Shown: positions 50,779 to 57,733 of the stretch, piece after piece
Layout: the number at the start of each line of letters is the position of its first letter
Numbering within the stretch: position 1 is the first letter of the stretch
Source: Millisia brevis NBRC 105863
GTDB taxonomy: Bacteria; Actinomycetota; Actinomycetes; Mycobacteriales; Mycobacteriaceae
Direction of reading: 5' to 3'
DNA: 64,000 nucleotides
Assembly (NCBI RefSeq): GCF_001552615.1
Contig: NZ_BCRN01000021.1
Span: 1-64,000 of the forward strand
Position numbers and translations under genes: made by a program
The notes under the pieces: generated by a model
What the model was told of the DNA's origin: nothing
The model's input: only the letters and a program-made list of their open reading frames with translations
Database searches by the model: none

Positions 50779-51396
50779 CTACTTCGGAGCGGGCTCGCCG
50801 AGCGTCTCGATGATGACCTCGGCGACCGCCTTCATCGTGGTCCGGCGATCCATCGCGGCACGCTGAATCCACCGGAAGGCATCGGGTTCCGAGAGCGACT
50901 GCGACTTCATCAGCAGCCCCTTGGCCCGCTCGATCAGCTTGCGCGTCGCAAGCCGCTCCTCGAGATCACCGACCTGCTCCTCGAGCGCGCGGATCTCCGC
51001 GAAGCGGCTCGCGGCGACCTCGACAGCCGGAATCAGGTCCGTCTTGGTGAACGGCTTGACCAGATACGCCATCGCGCCGGCGTCGCGGGCCTTCTCCACC
51101 AGCTCGCGCTGACCGAAGGCGGTCAGGATGACCACCGGCGCCAGGCGGGCGGCGGCGATCTCCGAGGCGGCGTCGATCCCGTCGCGGCCGGGCATCTTGA
51201 TGTCCATGATCACCAGGTCCGGCTTCAGCTCACTGGTGAGGTCGACGGCTCCCTGGCCGTCGCTCGCCTCACCGACGACCTCGTAGCCCTCCTCGCGCAG
51301 CATCTCCGCGAGATCCAGACGAATCAGCGATTCGTCTTCCGCCACCACAACGCGCCGCTTCGTGCGAGCCTCGTCCGGCACCGTTGTCTCGGTCAT
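50779..51396 (-). CDS. pdtaR: ANTAR-domain response regulator PdtaR
   Basis: RNA-binding response regulator of the PdtaS/PdtaR two-component system, which acts by antitermination rather than DNA binding. The 205-residue length equals that of M. tuberculosis Rv1626. The receiver domain has the phospho-acceptor Asp65 in LVIMDIKMPG, acidic pair AEDE near 19-22, and the VKPF lysine. The coiled-coil ANTAR domain (about 135-200) shows RKLIERAKGLLMKSQSLSEPDAFRWIQRAAMDRR. The ATG has an AAGGAG site. The frame runs further upstream but without homology. No kinase is visible here. Confidence 0.96.
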   Translation of the reverse strand: MTETTVPDEARTKRRVVVAEDESLIRLDLAEMLREEGYEVVGEASDGQGAVDLTSELKPDLVIMDIKMPGRDGIDAASEIAAARLAPVVILTAFGQRELVEKARDAGAMAYLVKPFTKTDLIPAVEVAASRFAEIRALEEQVGDLEERLATRKLIERAKGLLMKSQSLSEPDAFRWIQRAAMDRRTTMKAVAEVIIETLGEPAPK

Positions 51397-51543
51397 CGTT
51401 GCGGTTCTCCTTCGAACTCGATGCCTCACCTTGGGCGACACGCGGGCCGGCCTGCACGACCACCCCGCACTGCGACCCTACTTCCCCGATCTTCTACAGT
51501 AGGTTCCACTACGCGGTCCGAGTGCGCCATCCGGACACGCTGA

Positions 51544-51620
51544 GCCCTCGTATCCCAATTGGCAGAGGAAACGGATTCAAAACCCGTCCAGTGTGAGTTC
51601 GAGTCTCACCGAGGGCACCA
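51544..51620 (+). tRNA. tRNA with anticodon CAA (Leu), CCA encoded
   Basis: 77 nt. The acceptor stem is GCCCTCG (51544-51550) with CGAGGGC (51610-51616), then discriminator A and encoded CCA (51618-51620). The T arm GTGAG-TTCGAGT-CTCAC is perfect. The D arm contains AATTGGCAG. The anticodon loop TTCAAAA has CAA at 51578-51580, which reads the leucine codon UUG. The variable loop is only five bases (CCAGT), not the long arm expected of tRNA-Leu, and the last anticodon-stem pair is an A-C mismatch. The gene lies 147 bases upstream of and divergent to pdtaR. Confidence 0.88.
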
Positions 51621-51709
51621 CTGCTGCCGCACCCGCCGGCCCGCCGTGACCGCGATCGGCGGACATTCGCGCGCCGGCAGGTCCGGATCGGCGGCGCATC
51701 AGGCGGCGA

Positions 51710-52081
51710 TCAGCGTCCGGCGATGGCCCATCCGACGGCGGCCAGGATCGCAACGGCAAGAAGTGCAACGTTGACGATGATCATGCTCGTCTCCTTGCGA
51801 CGCGCATGAACGGCGATCGCTCCGATCATCACGAGCCCCAAGCCGCCCGCTGCGGCCACCGCGGCCCACTGCAGGGCGGCGACGAGTCCGCCGACCACGA
51901 CACCGAGCGCGCCGAGGACCTCTGCCCCTCCGATCAGCTTCACCGTGCCGGGCGCGACGTCCTCGGTCCACTTCAGTCCGGACTCGGCGAGCTGCTCGCT
52001 GGTGCGGATGAGCTTCATCGCCCCGGAGGTCAGGAAGACCAGGGCGAGTAATCCGGTGGCGATCCACGTGACGATGGTCAA
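51710..52081 (-). CDS. DoxX-family membrane protein
   Basis: A 123-residue integral membrane protein with four predicted helices. The DoxX pattern is WIATGLLALVFLTSGAMKLI at the N-terminus, then GGAEVLGALGVVVGGLV, LGLVMIGAIAVHA and a last helix MIIVNVALLAVAILAAVGWAIAG. Members take part in quinone or thiol redox functions, but the role is ill defined. It appears to start at TTG (52081) with AGAGAGG seven bases upstream. Three copies of the ACTTCA-N4-TGAAGT palindrome lie 40-170 bases upstream, so control by the neighbouring MarR protein is likely. Confidence 0.88.
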   Translation of the reverse strand: MTIVTWIATGLLALVFLTSGAMKLIRTSEQLAESGLKWTEDVAPGTVKLIGGAEVLGALGVVVGGLVAALQWAAVAAAGGLGLVMIGAIAVHARRKETSMIIVNVALLAVAILAAVGWAIAGR

Positions 52082-52121
52082 TGCAGTACCTCTCTACAAG
52101 GGGTGGCAGACGAAGCGATTC

Positions 52122-52137
52122 ACTTCACGCATGAACT
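52122..52137. promoter_or_regulatory. MarR box 1 (imperfect)
   Basis: ACTTCA-CGCA-TGAACT, one mismatch from the perfect 16-bp palindrome ACTTCA-N4-TGAAGT found four more times in the next 2.1 kb. It is 41 bases upstream of the DoxX start codon, where it could overlap that promoter. Confidence 0.6.
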
Positions 52138-52165
52138 AAAGTAGCGGAAGGGCGCCGCTGAGGTA

Positions 52166-52181
52166 ACTTCACATATGAAGT
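52166..52181. promoter_or_regulatory. MarR box 2
   Basis: Perfect palindrome ACTTCA-CATA-TGAAGT, 44 bases from box 1 (about four helical turns). Confidence 0.7.
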
Positions 52182-52233
52182 TTCGCCAGGGGCGAATCCG
52201 CTCGTCGGGAGACCCGGGTCGCGGTTGGCAACA

Positions 52234-52249
52234 ACTTCAATATTGAAGT
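52234..52249. promoter_or_regulatory. MarR box 3
   Basis: Perfect palindrome ACTTCA-ATAT-TGAAGT, 68 bases from box 2 and 174 bases before the MarR start. Confidence 0.7.
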
Positions 52250-52409
52250 CAAGTAGGGCCGATATCGGCCGTGATCGACGGGGAAGGTGCATATGTCGGC
52301 GAAGGTGAAGCGGCGGGCTCGTCCGAAGTTTCCACGGGCCGTACCGGGTCCGGGCGCAGCGATGCCGCCACTGCGGTGCACGCGTCGTGGCCGAGTTCAC
52401 CGGTGAAGC

Positions 52410-52415
52410 TAGGAT
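52410..52415 (+). promoter_or_regulatory. -10 hexamer TAGGAT for the MarR gene, leaderless configuration
   Basis: TAGGAT is followed by seven bases and the GTG at 52423. No ribosome binding site is present between them, supporting that start over an in-frame GTG at 52387. Confidence 0.45.
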
Positions 52416-52422
52416 CGGTCAT

Positions 52423-52944
52423 GTGGGCGAAGAGGGTGATAGGGACTGGCTCGACTCCGAGGAGCAGGCCACCTGGGACGCGTTCGCCTACTTGCTGATA
52501 CGCCTCCCCGCAACCCTCGACGCCAGGATGCAGCGCGACACCGGGCTCAGCCATTTCGAGTTCCTGGTCCTGATGACCCTGTTCCGAGCGCCCGAGCAGA
52601 CCTTACGGATGAGCGAGCTCGCGGACCTGATCGCCTCCACCCTGTCGCGACTGTCCAACGTCGTCACCCGTTTGGAATCTCGCGGCTGGGTGACCCGTCA
52701 CCCCGACCCGGCGGACGGGCGGTACACGCTCTCGACCCTGACCGAGGACGGTGCCCGCAAGGCTCTCGATGGTGCCCCCGTCTACACCGACGAGGTCCGC
52801 CGGTCGGTGATGGAACCGCTGACCAAGGCCCAGAGGCGGCAGGCCGGCGAAATCGCCCGGCGCATCCTCACAACGATCGACCCCACGGGCGCCTGCGCCC
52901 AAGGCCGCATCCCCAGCTTGCCGACCCGTCCGGCCGCGAGCTAG
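52423..52944 (+). CDS. MarR-family transcriptional regulator, probable regulator of the DoxX/SDR regulon
   Basis: A 173-residue MarR protein. The winged helix is seen as LRMSELADLIASTLSRLSNVVTRLESRGWVTRHPDPADGRYTLSTLTEDG (about residues 57-107), flanked by dimerisation helices. The GTG at 52423 is chosen from the -10 spacing; an upstream in-frame GTG would add 12 residues. Five copies of a 16-bp palindrome lie in front of its divergent neighbour and between the two SDR genes downstream, so it is the obvious candidate to bind them. The ligand is unknown; oxidised or electrophilic compounds are likely given the targets. Confidence 0.9.
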   Translation: MGEEGDRDWLDSEEQATWDAFAYLLIRLPATLDARMQRDTGLSHFEFLVLMTLFRAPEQTLRMSELADLIASTLSRLSNVVTRLESRGWVTRHPDPADGRYTLSTLTEDGARKALDGAPVYTDEVRRSVMEPLTKAQRRQAGEIARRILTTIDPTGACAQGRIPSLPTRPAAS

Positions 52945-53253
52945 CCGCGCCCCCTGAATTCTCGACGTCCAACCCCGAACAGGTCACCGCCGGCCCGGAA
53001 GCCGCGGCAACCGACCTCGGCGCCATCGACGTGCGGGAGTTCTCACCGTCGGTGAGCTTCGGGTTCACCAATGCCGGCGAGGTCACTGCGGACACCCCTG
53101 CGCCCCGGATCGAGAGCCTGCTGAACGGAGCGGTGACCGCCGCACAAGCGGTATTGCCACCAACATCGCCCGGGCCGGATCTACCGCCGACCGAGGTAGC
53201 CCACCCGTCACCCTGTCGGTTGGGCCGAAAACTCTTCCTGCGTGCGGATGGCC
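52945..53253. other. Gene-poor stretch with a coding-like fragment
   Basis: Between the MarR stop and the SDR stop. One plus-strand frame is open from about 52970 to 53330 and reads plausibly (DVREFSPSVSFGFTNAGEVTADTP). It has no ribosome binding site, no recognised family and runs into the SDR gene antisense. It may be a gene remnant or chance. No strong hairpin is seen. Confidence 0.4.
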
Positions 53254-54081
53254 CTAAACAGAGCCGGCAGCGGCATGTCGAGTTCCGGCGACCGCGCCGC
53301 CGTCGACGAGCAGGTCGGCACCCGAGATGAAGGTCGCTTCCGGGCCGGTCAGGAATGCGACCGCGGCGGCGATGTCACCGGGGGTTCCGAGCCGTCCGGT
53401 GGCCGAAACGTCGACCATCGCACGCATCTGCGCACCGGAATCGCCCGCGAGTTCCTGTTGGCCCATCGGGGTGGCGATGACGCCGGGGCTGATGCTGTTG
53501 ACGCGCGCACCCCGGCCACCCCATTGCATACTCGCCGCTTGCACCCGAAGTTGATTGGCGCGTTTCGCGATTCCGTAGGCAGCGCCGGGATCGGGCAGTT
53601 GCTGGAGGAACGGCAGGGAAAGCAGTTCGTCGGTCGGTGTAGCCGCCAGGGCCGCCTCCAGTTCCGGCGGCAGACGACCCGCGGACAACGTGCCGGCCAT
53701 GCTGGCGATCACGACCCCGGAGCCACCGGAGGCGATCACCGCCGCGAACGCATCGAGGAAGTTCGCCACGCCGAGGAGGTCGACGCGAAGGATCGCATCC
53801 ACAGCCGCCTGAGCCGGCGAGAGGCCTGCGGTGTGGACGGCGGCGGCGATCGGACCGAGCGAGGCGGCTCGCTCGGTCAGCGAGCCCATGGAGGTCACGG
53901 ACGAGACGTCCACGGGATGCGTCTCGACGTGGTAGCCGTCCGCGCCCAGCGACTCGGACAGGCGGGCCAGAAGTTCCTCATTGAAGTCTGCCAGCAGCAC
54001 GGTGCGTCCCGGCCCGGATCGGCGGGCGATCGCCTCACCCATGCCGCCGGTACCGATGACAACGAGAACGTCCTTGTTCAT
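53254..54081 (-). CDS. Short-chain dehydrogenase/reductase (SDR 1)
   Basis: A 275-residue NAD(P)(H)-dependent oxidoreductase. The Rossmann glycine motif is GTGGMGEAIA (about residues 10-19), and the catalytic triad region is intact: serine in VVIASMAG and YGIAKR as YxxxK. The C-terminal FISGADLLVDGG signature is present. The LPPELEAALAATPTDELLSLPFLQQ insertion near the active site probably forms a substrate lid. The substrate is unknown. Its start faces the second SDR gene, with two MarR-type palindromes in the 265-base gap. Confidence 0.9.
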   Translation of the reverse strand: MNKDVLVVIGTGGMGEAIARRSGPGRTVLLADFNEELLARLSESLGADGYHVETHPVDVSSVTSMGSLTERAASLGPIAAAVHTAGLSPAQAAVDAILRVDLLGVANFLDAFAAVIASGGSGVVIASMAGTLSAGRLPPELEAALAATPTDELLSLPFLQQLPDPGAAYGIAKRANQLRVQAASMQWGGRGARVNSISPGVIATPMGQQELAGDSGAQMRAMVDVSATGRLGTPGDIAAAVAFLTGPEATFISGADLLVDGGAVAGTRHAAAGSV

Positions 54082-54146
54082 GGGATTACAGCCTCCGGAT
54101 GTGATCGATCGTTCGGTGCGGTGGTGACGCGGACTCGACGACGATT

Positions 54147-54162
54147 ACTTCACGATTGAAGT
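54147..54162. promoter_or_regulatory. MarR box 4
   Basis: Perfect palindrome ACTTCA-CGAT-TGAAGT, 65 bases upstream of the SDR 1 start (minus strand). Confidence 0.7.
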
Positions 54163-54201
54163 GCAGTAGCTTGCCGATTCGGGTCGAGTCGACCTAATAT
54201 T

Positions 54202-54217
54202 ACTTCATGCATGAAGT
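54202..54217. promoter_or_regulatory. MarR box 5
   Basis: Perfect palindrome ACTTCA-TGCA-TGAAGT, fully self-complementary over 16 bases. It is 55 bases from box 4 and 129 bases before the SDR 2 start. An AT-rich CTAATATT, a possible promoter element, lies immediately beside it. Confidence 0.7.
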
Positions 54218-54346
54218 CAATGTTGCGGCATGTCTCCGCATGGCGCGCGCCCGGCCGCATGCATATCCACTCCGCCCGCTGCACCCGTAGCGGCTGCGTG
54301 CAATACGCGCGTCGACATCGCGCACCCCTCGGATAAGGACGTACAT

Positions 54347-55012
54347 ATGCCCACCATCGCCATCGTCGGAGCCGGTCGCGGCCTCGGCTTGTCGATCGCC
54401 AAGCTGTTCGGCAGCAACGGCTTCGACGTCGCCCTGTTCTCCCGCCGCCAGAATGGGCTCGATGAGCTCGTCACCGAGTTGAGCGATCAGGGGATCAAGG
54501 CCGCCGGTTTCCAGGTGGATATCGCCGACCACGACTCTCTCGCGTTAGCCATTCGCGAAGCCGCCGAGCGCTTCGGACCGATCGACGTTCTGTCGTTCTC
54601 TCCACATGCCGGCCTGGACAGGGTCGCACCCGCCGATGTGACCGTAGAGGCCCTGCGCGCCCACATGGACGTGCAGCTATACGGGGCGGTGACCGCAGTG
54701 CACGAGGTGCTGCCGAGCATGCTCGAACGAGGCTCCGGAACTCTGCTGTTCACCATGGGTATCGGTTCGGTCGAGCCGATGGCGATGCTGGCCACCCTCA
54801 ATCCCCCGCAGGCCGCGCTGCGCAACTGGGCCAAGAACCTCCACAACACGCTCGGCGACAAGGGTATCCAGTCCGCGAGCGTCGTCGTCGCCGCAGCCAT
54901 CACCACCGAGACCCTCGACTATCCCCACGCCCACCCCGACGAGGTCGCCAAGCACCACTGGCAGCTCTATACCGACCGCGACCAGGCCGAACACATCGTC
55001 ACCGGCGGCTGA
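54347..55012 (+). CDS. Atypical short-chain dehydrogenase-like protein (SDR 2)
   Basis: A 221-residue Rossmann protein starting MPTIAIVGAGRGLGLSIAKLFG, a good TGxxxGxG-type NAD(P) site. The D-I-A-D segment after beta-3 and VLSFSPHAG in place of NNAG follow. The catalytic Tyr and Lys of YxxxK are replaced (the matching stretch reads LNPPQAALRNW), so classical reductase chemistry is doubtful; it may bind a cofactor or act as a sensor. The ATG has AAGGA eight bases upstream. It is divergent from SDR 1 and shares two palindromic operators. Confidence 0.85.
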   Translation: MPTIAIVGAGRGLGLSIAKLFGSNGFDVALFSRRQNGLDELVTELSDQGIKAAGFQVDIADHDSLALAIREAAERFGPIDVLSFSPHAGLDRVAPADVTVEALRAHMDVQLYGAVTAVHEVLPSMLERGSGTLLFTMGIGSVEPMAMLATLNPPQAALRNWAKNLHNTLGDKGIQSASVVVAAAITTETLDYPHAHPDEVAKHHWQLYTDRDQAEHIVTGG

Positions 55013-55030
55013 GGTCCACTCGTCCGGTAC

Positions 55031-55058
55031 AGCGGAGGTCGGCGGCCGCCGGTCCGCT
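55031..55058. terminator. Hairpin between convergent SDR 2 and immunity genes
   Basis: AGCGGA/TCCGCT outer arms with a GGCGGCCGCC self-complementary core, lying 18 bases after the SDR 2 stop and eight bases from the convergent stop at 55066. No T tract. Confidence 0.45.
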
Positions 55059-55065
55059 CCGCTCG

Positions 55066-55533
55066 TCAGCGCTGCGGCAGCAGCAGCAGATCCTCGGAGC
55101 GGCCGGCGGACACCAGGGTCCGACGCAACTCCCCCAGCCACCGATCGGCGACACCGCCGCCGAGCCGCGTGAGCAGGTCGTACTGCTCGGCCCACAGTTC
55201 CCGGCGGTCCTCGGGACGACGCAGCGCCACCTGTCGGCCGGCGATCGCGTCGGACATCACCACCGCGACCCGGTAGGTGAAGTCCGCGACGTCGTCGGTC
55301 GCGTAGTCGTCGAGAGTCTTGCCCCGTTCGGTGACGGTCAGATGCAGCAGACCGTCGGCACCGTCGGCGACGAACGGCGTGGCATCGTCGGTCGGCGCCG
55401 AGGCCGGCGGGTCGGTCGCGGCTCCGCCGAGAGCGGCACGGACGGACGCCACGATTTCGCCGGCGGCGCCGCTCATCGCGTCGCTGCGGTCGGAACGCCC
55501 CCGCCGGCCGCCGGCCGATTCACTATCCGACAT
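55066..55533 (-). CDS. Probable immunity protein for the adjacent TNT toxin (IFT-like)
   Basis: A 155-residue cytoplasmic protein without a signal peptide. Its start overlaps the end of the toxin gene by 11 bases, so the two are made together. The first 50 residues are Ser/Gly/Asp-rich. The folded part (about 52-155) reads FVADGADGLLHLTVTERGKTLDDYATDDVADFTYRVAVVM and ends in an amphipathic helix region. Position and size fit an antitoxin that binds TNT in the producer, as IFT (Rv3902c) does for CpnT. Homology to IFT is inferred from context more than from clear motifs. Confidence 0.65.
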   Translation of the reverse strand: MSDSESAGGRRGRSDRSDAMSGAAGEIVASVRAALGGAATDPPASAPTDDATPFVADGADGLLHLTVTERGKTLDDYATDDVADFTYRVAVVMSDAIAGRQVALRRPEDRRELWAEQYDLLTRLGGGVADRWLGELRRTLVSAGRSEDLLLLPQR

Positions 55534-56239
55534 CCGGATAGACCCGCACCAGGTATCCGGCGGTCAGCAGCCACTGGACGTTCAAGGTGCCGGTCACGCC
55601 GGGCACGAGGGCCGGGTCGAGCTGGTACTGGGTGCCGCCGCCGGGCTGCCCGAACCAGGGCGCGATGGTGCCGGCGTAGAGGTCGAAGGGCCGCACGACG
55701 AGATAGGCGTGGTAGTTGCACGGCTCCGGCGGTGTTCCGACCAGGTTCGACGGCGGGATCGATCGCTCGGCATAGCCGGCGCCGGAGGGAGCCAGGAAGG
55801 TGCCGAATTCGCTTCCGTACCGGTCGAGAGTGGCACCCGCCGACACGGTGATCACCTCACGGATCGGCTCACCCGCCCCATCGGTGACGTAGCCGTCGGC
55901 GGGCGGGTAGATCCAGGAACCGGACGGACCGGCGGCCGGATCCCAATAACGATCGAGGAACTCCTCGGTCGACAGACCCCCGGTGCGGTCGTATCCGACC
56001 AGTTGCGGACCGACCGGGAAGGTATTCGACAACGTTTCCGGGCCGAGCCGGCGGTCACCGTCCTCGAATTCCGCGGAGCATCCGTGCAGGCCGAGCGCCG
56101 CGGAGCCCGAACCGATATCGGGTTGTGCCGCGGCGGTGCCGGCGCCAACCGTCGTCAGGGCCAGAGCGAACAGCAACGCCAGGAGCGCCGCGAGGAATCT
56201 GGATCGTCCACGGTCGCGGATCGGATGGGTACCGGTCAT
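55523..56239 (-). CDS. Secreted TNT-domain NAD+ glycohydrolase toxin
   Basis: A 238-residue protein with a Sec signal peptide (LAALLALLFALALTTVGAGTAAA, cleavage after about residue 38). Residues about 105-232 form a tuberculosis-necrotizing-toxin domain. Hallmarks are WIYPPADGY (109-117), LDRYGSEFGTFLAPSG with Arg140 and Tyr141, the ERSIPP arginine at 159, NYHAYLVV with His177, and APWFGQPGGGTQY with Gln198. TNT hydrolyses NAD+ and kills cells by depletion. M. tuberculosis delivers TNT through the CpnT channel domain; here the domain is short and directly Sec-exported. The residue roles are assigned by analogy. Confidence 0.85.
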   Translation of the reverse strand: MTGTHPIRDRGRSRFLAALLALLFALALTTVGAGTAAAQPDIGSGSAALGLHGCSAEFEDGDRRLGPETLSNTFPVGPQLVGYDRTGGLSTEEFLDRYWDPAAGPSGSWIYPPADGYVTDGAGEPIREVITVSAGATLDRYGSEFGTFLAPSGAGYAERSIPPSNLVGTPPEPCNYHAYLVVRPFDLYAGTIAPWFGQPGGGTQYQLDPALVPGVTGTLNVQWLLTAGYLVRVYPDVG

Positions 56240-56399
56240 GTCGTCACCTTCGGGGTCGTGGTGCCGGGATGGGTTTCACCGAGGAGTTCGCGTGCATATT
56301 CTCACATTCCTCTCAGGTAGACCAGACCCGAAGTGGAGTCGAATCCAAGCAGTTCCGGGTCCGTGCGGGCGCGGGAACGTCAGGATCCTCCCGAAGTAC

Positions 56400-56418
56400 C
56401 CCCGGGTTCCTCCCGGGG
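56400..56418 (+). promoter_or_regulatory. CCCCGGG-N5-CCCGGGG hairpin ahead of the ApbE operon
   Basis: A perfect 7-bp GC stem with loop TTCCT, 20 bases before the ATG at 56439. It could be an operator, or an mRNA hairpin close enough to affect ribosome access. Confidence 0.45.
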
Positions 56419-56438
56419 AACGGACCAATCCTGAAGTC

Positions 56439-56744
56439 ATGCCGAATCCGCCCCAACGGAGCATTCACCCCCTCCTTGCCCGCGCCCGCTACCTCACGGT
56501 CGGGTTGCTGTCGGCGGGCGCCATCACCACCGGCGTCCTCTACGTCACGCTGGAGACCGCCGACGCCTCCACACAGGCCGGCGCGACGTCCGTCGTCGAC
56601 TACACCTACGACACGACGTCCTCCATGACCGGCGGCACCGGTACCTCGGACACGAGCGGATCGACCGCGACCACATACGGTCGGTTCGGCTCGCTCAGCG
56701 ACGCCGGATCGTCGTCCGCCGACGCGACCACGAGGGCGTCGTGA
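56439..56744 (+). CDS. Small membrane-anchored Ser/Thr-rich protein, possible flavin carrier
   Basis: A 101-residue protein with basic residues, then one membrane helix (about residues 16-38, YLTVGLLSAGAITTGVLYVTL), and a Ser/Thr/Gly-rich tail predicted outside the cell. The tail contains DTSGSTATT, close to the S/T-G-A-T-x-T/S motif that ApbE enzymes flavinylate (Ala replaced by Ser). Its stop overlaps the apbE GTG by four bases. No known family is recognised. The position, first in an apbE-reductase operon, matches that of FMN-binding proteins elsewhere. Flavinylation is inference. Confidence 0.65.
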   Translation: MPNPPQRSIHPLLARARYLTVGLLSAGAITTGVLYVTLETADASTQAGATSVVDYTYDTTSSMTGGTGTSDTSGSTATTYGRFGSLSDAGSSSADATTRAS

Positions 56745-57733
56745 CCGCCGCGGTGGCCGGCCGCCCGGTCCACAGCGTCGACATGACGGCGATCGGCACC
56801 CGGGTGCGGGTGGCGACCACCGATCCCGCCGCGCTCGAGCCGGCCCGGCGGATCGTCGCCGACGCGCTTCGCGAACTCGACGAGGTGGCGTCGCGCTTCC
56901 GGGCGACCTCGGAACTGGGCATGCTCAATGCGGTTGCCGCCGACGCCGCGATCCGGTGGCCGGTCGTCTCCGATGTCCTCTGGGACTGCCTGGAGGCGGC
57001 CGAGACCACCGAGCGGCTGACCGGCGGTCTGGTGACGCCGGCGATCGGCGCCGCCCTGATCGCCTGGGGATACGACCGCGACCTCGACGAGGTCCTGCGC
57101 CGCGACCCGACCACGCTTCCCCTCGGCGCTCCGCTGACGCTGCCCGGACGCTGGAGTCTCGACCGCGAGACCCGCACCGTCGAACTGGCTCCCGGGACCG
57201 CGCTGGATCTCGGTGCGTCCGCGAAGGCACGCACCGCGGATGTCCTGGCCGATCTATTGGTCGATCGGTTCGGGGCCGGATTCCTCGTCGATCTCGGCGG
57301 CGACATCAGCTGTCGCGGCGGGTCACCGACGGGCGGCTGGCGGATCGGGGTGGCCGACCGATCGGATACCCGTCGGCAGACGCTGTGCGTGCACGGCGAT
57401 CTGGCCGTCTGCACCTCCTCGGTCCAACGCCGCCGGTGGGCGCGGGCCGATGCGACCGCACACCACATCATCGATCCGCGCACCGGCGCACCCGCGGCCG
57501 AGATCTGGGGGCAGGTCAGCTGCGCGGCGCCGTCCGCCCTGGAGGCCAACGCGGCGTCGACCGCGGCGATCATTTTGGGCGACGACGCGATCCATTGGCT
57601 CGAGCGCCGACGGATCGCCGCGCTGCTGGTCACCGCGCCCGCCGCGATCGACGATGCCGCCGATTCCGAGCCGGAGGGCTACGAGATCCGGGTGGAGGGG
57701 TGGCCCGAACGGGCCGACGAGCACGATGAGTGA
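56741..57733 (+). CDS. apbE: FAD:protein FMN transferase (ApbE family)
   Basis: Transfers FMN from FAD to a threonine of a target protein, in a Mg-dependent reaction. The 330-residue protein has the family's TELGML-like N-terminal strand (SELGMLNA). The Mg/FAD-binding DLGASAKARTADVL segment (about residues 160-173) and the FLVDLGGDISCRGG block follow. The HHIIDPRTGAPA signature is at about 245-256. It lacks a signal peptide, so it should act in the cytoplasm, unlike many ApbE proteins. The GTG overlaps the preceding stop by four bases, and its end overlaps the next gene by eight. Confidence 0.92.
   Translation: MTAAVAGRPVHSVDMTAIGTRVRVATTDPAALEPARRIVADALRELDEVASRFRATSELGMLNAVAADAAIRWPVVSDVLWDCLEAAETTERLTGGLVTPAIGAALIAWGYDRDLDEVLRRDPTTLPLGAPLTLPGRWSLDRETRTVELAPGTALDLGASAKARTADVLADLLVDRFGAGFLVDLGGDISCRGGSPTGGWRIGVADRSDTRRQTLCVHGDLAVCTSSVQRRRWARADATAHHIIDPRTGAPAAEIWGQVSCAAPSALEANAASTAAIILGDDAIHWLERRRIAALLVTAPAAIDDAADSEPEGYEIRVEGWPERADEHDE

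Larger units (their letters stand above)
52082..52422. other. Divergent regulatory region between DoxX and MarR genes
   Basis: About 340 bases with no supported gene, containing three MarR-type palindromes (listed separately) clustered on the DoxX side and a TAGGAT -10 on the MarR side. A short plus-strand frame at 52271 has no ribosome binding site or homology. Confidence 0.6.

Noticed and set aside
55983..56438. Upstream extension of the small membrane protein frame opposite the toxin gene
   Set aside because: The sequence before the ATG at 56439 is the antisense of the toxin signal-peptide region. The membrane-anchored protein begins only at that ATG.
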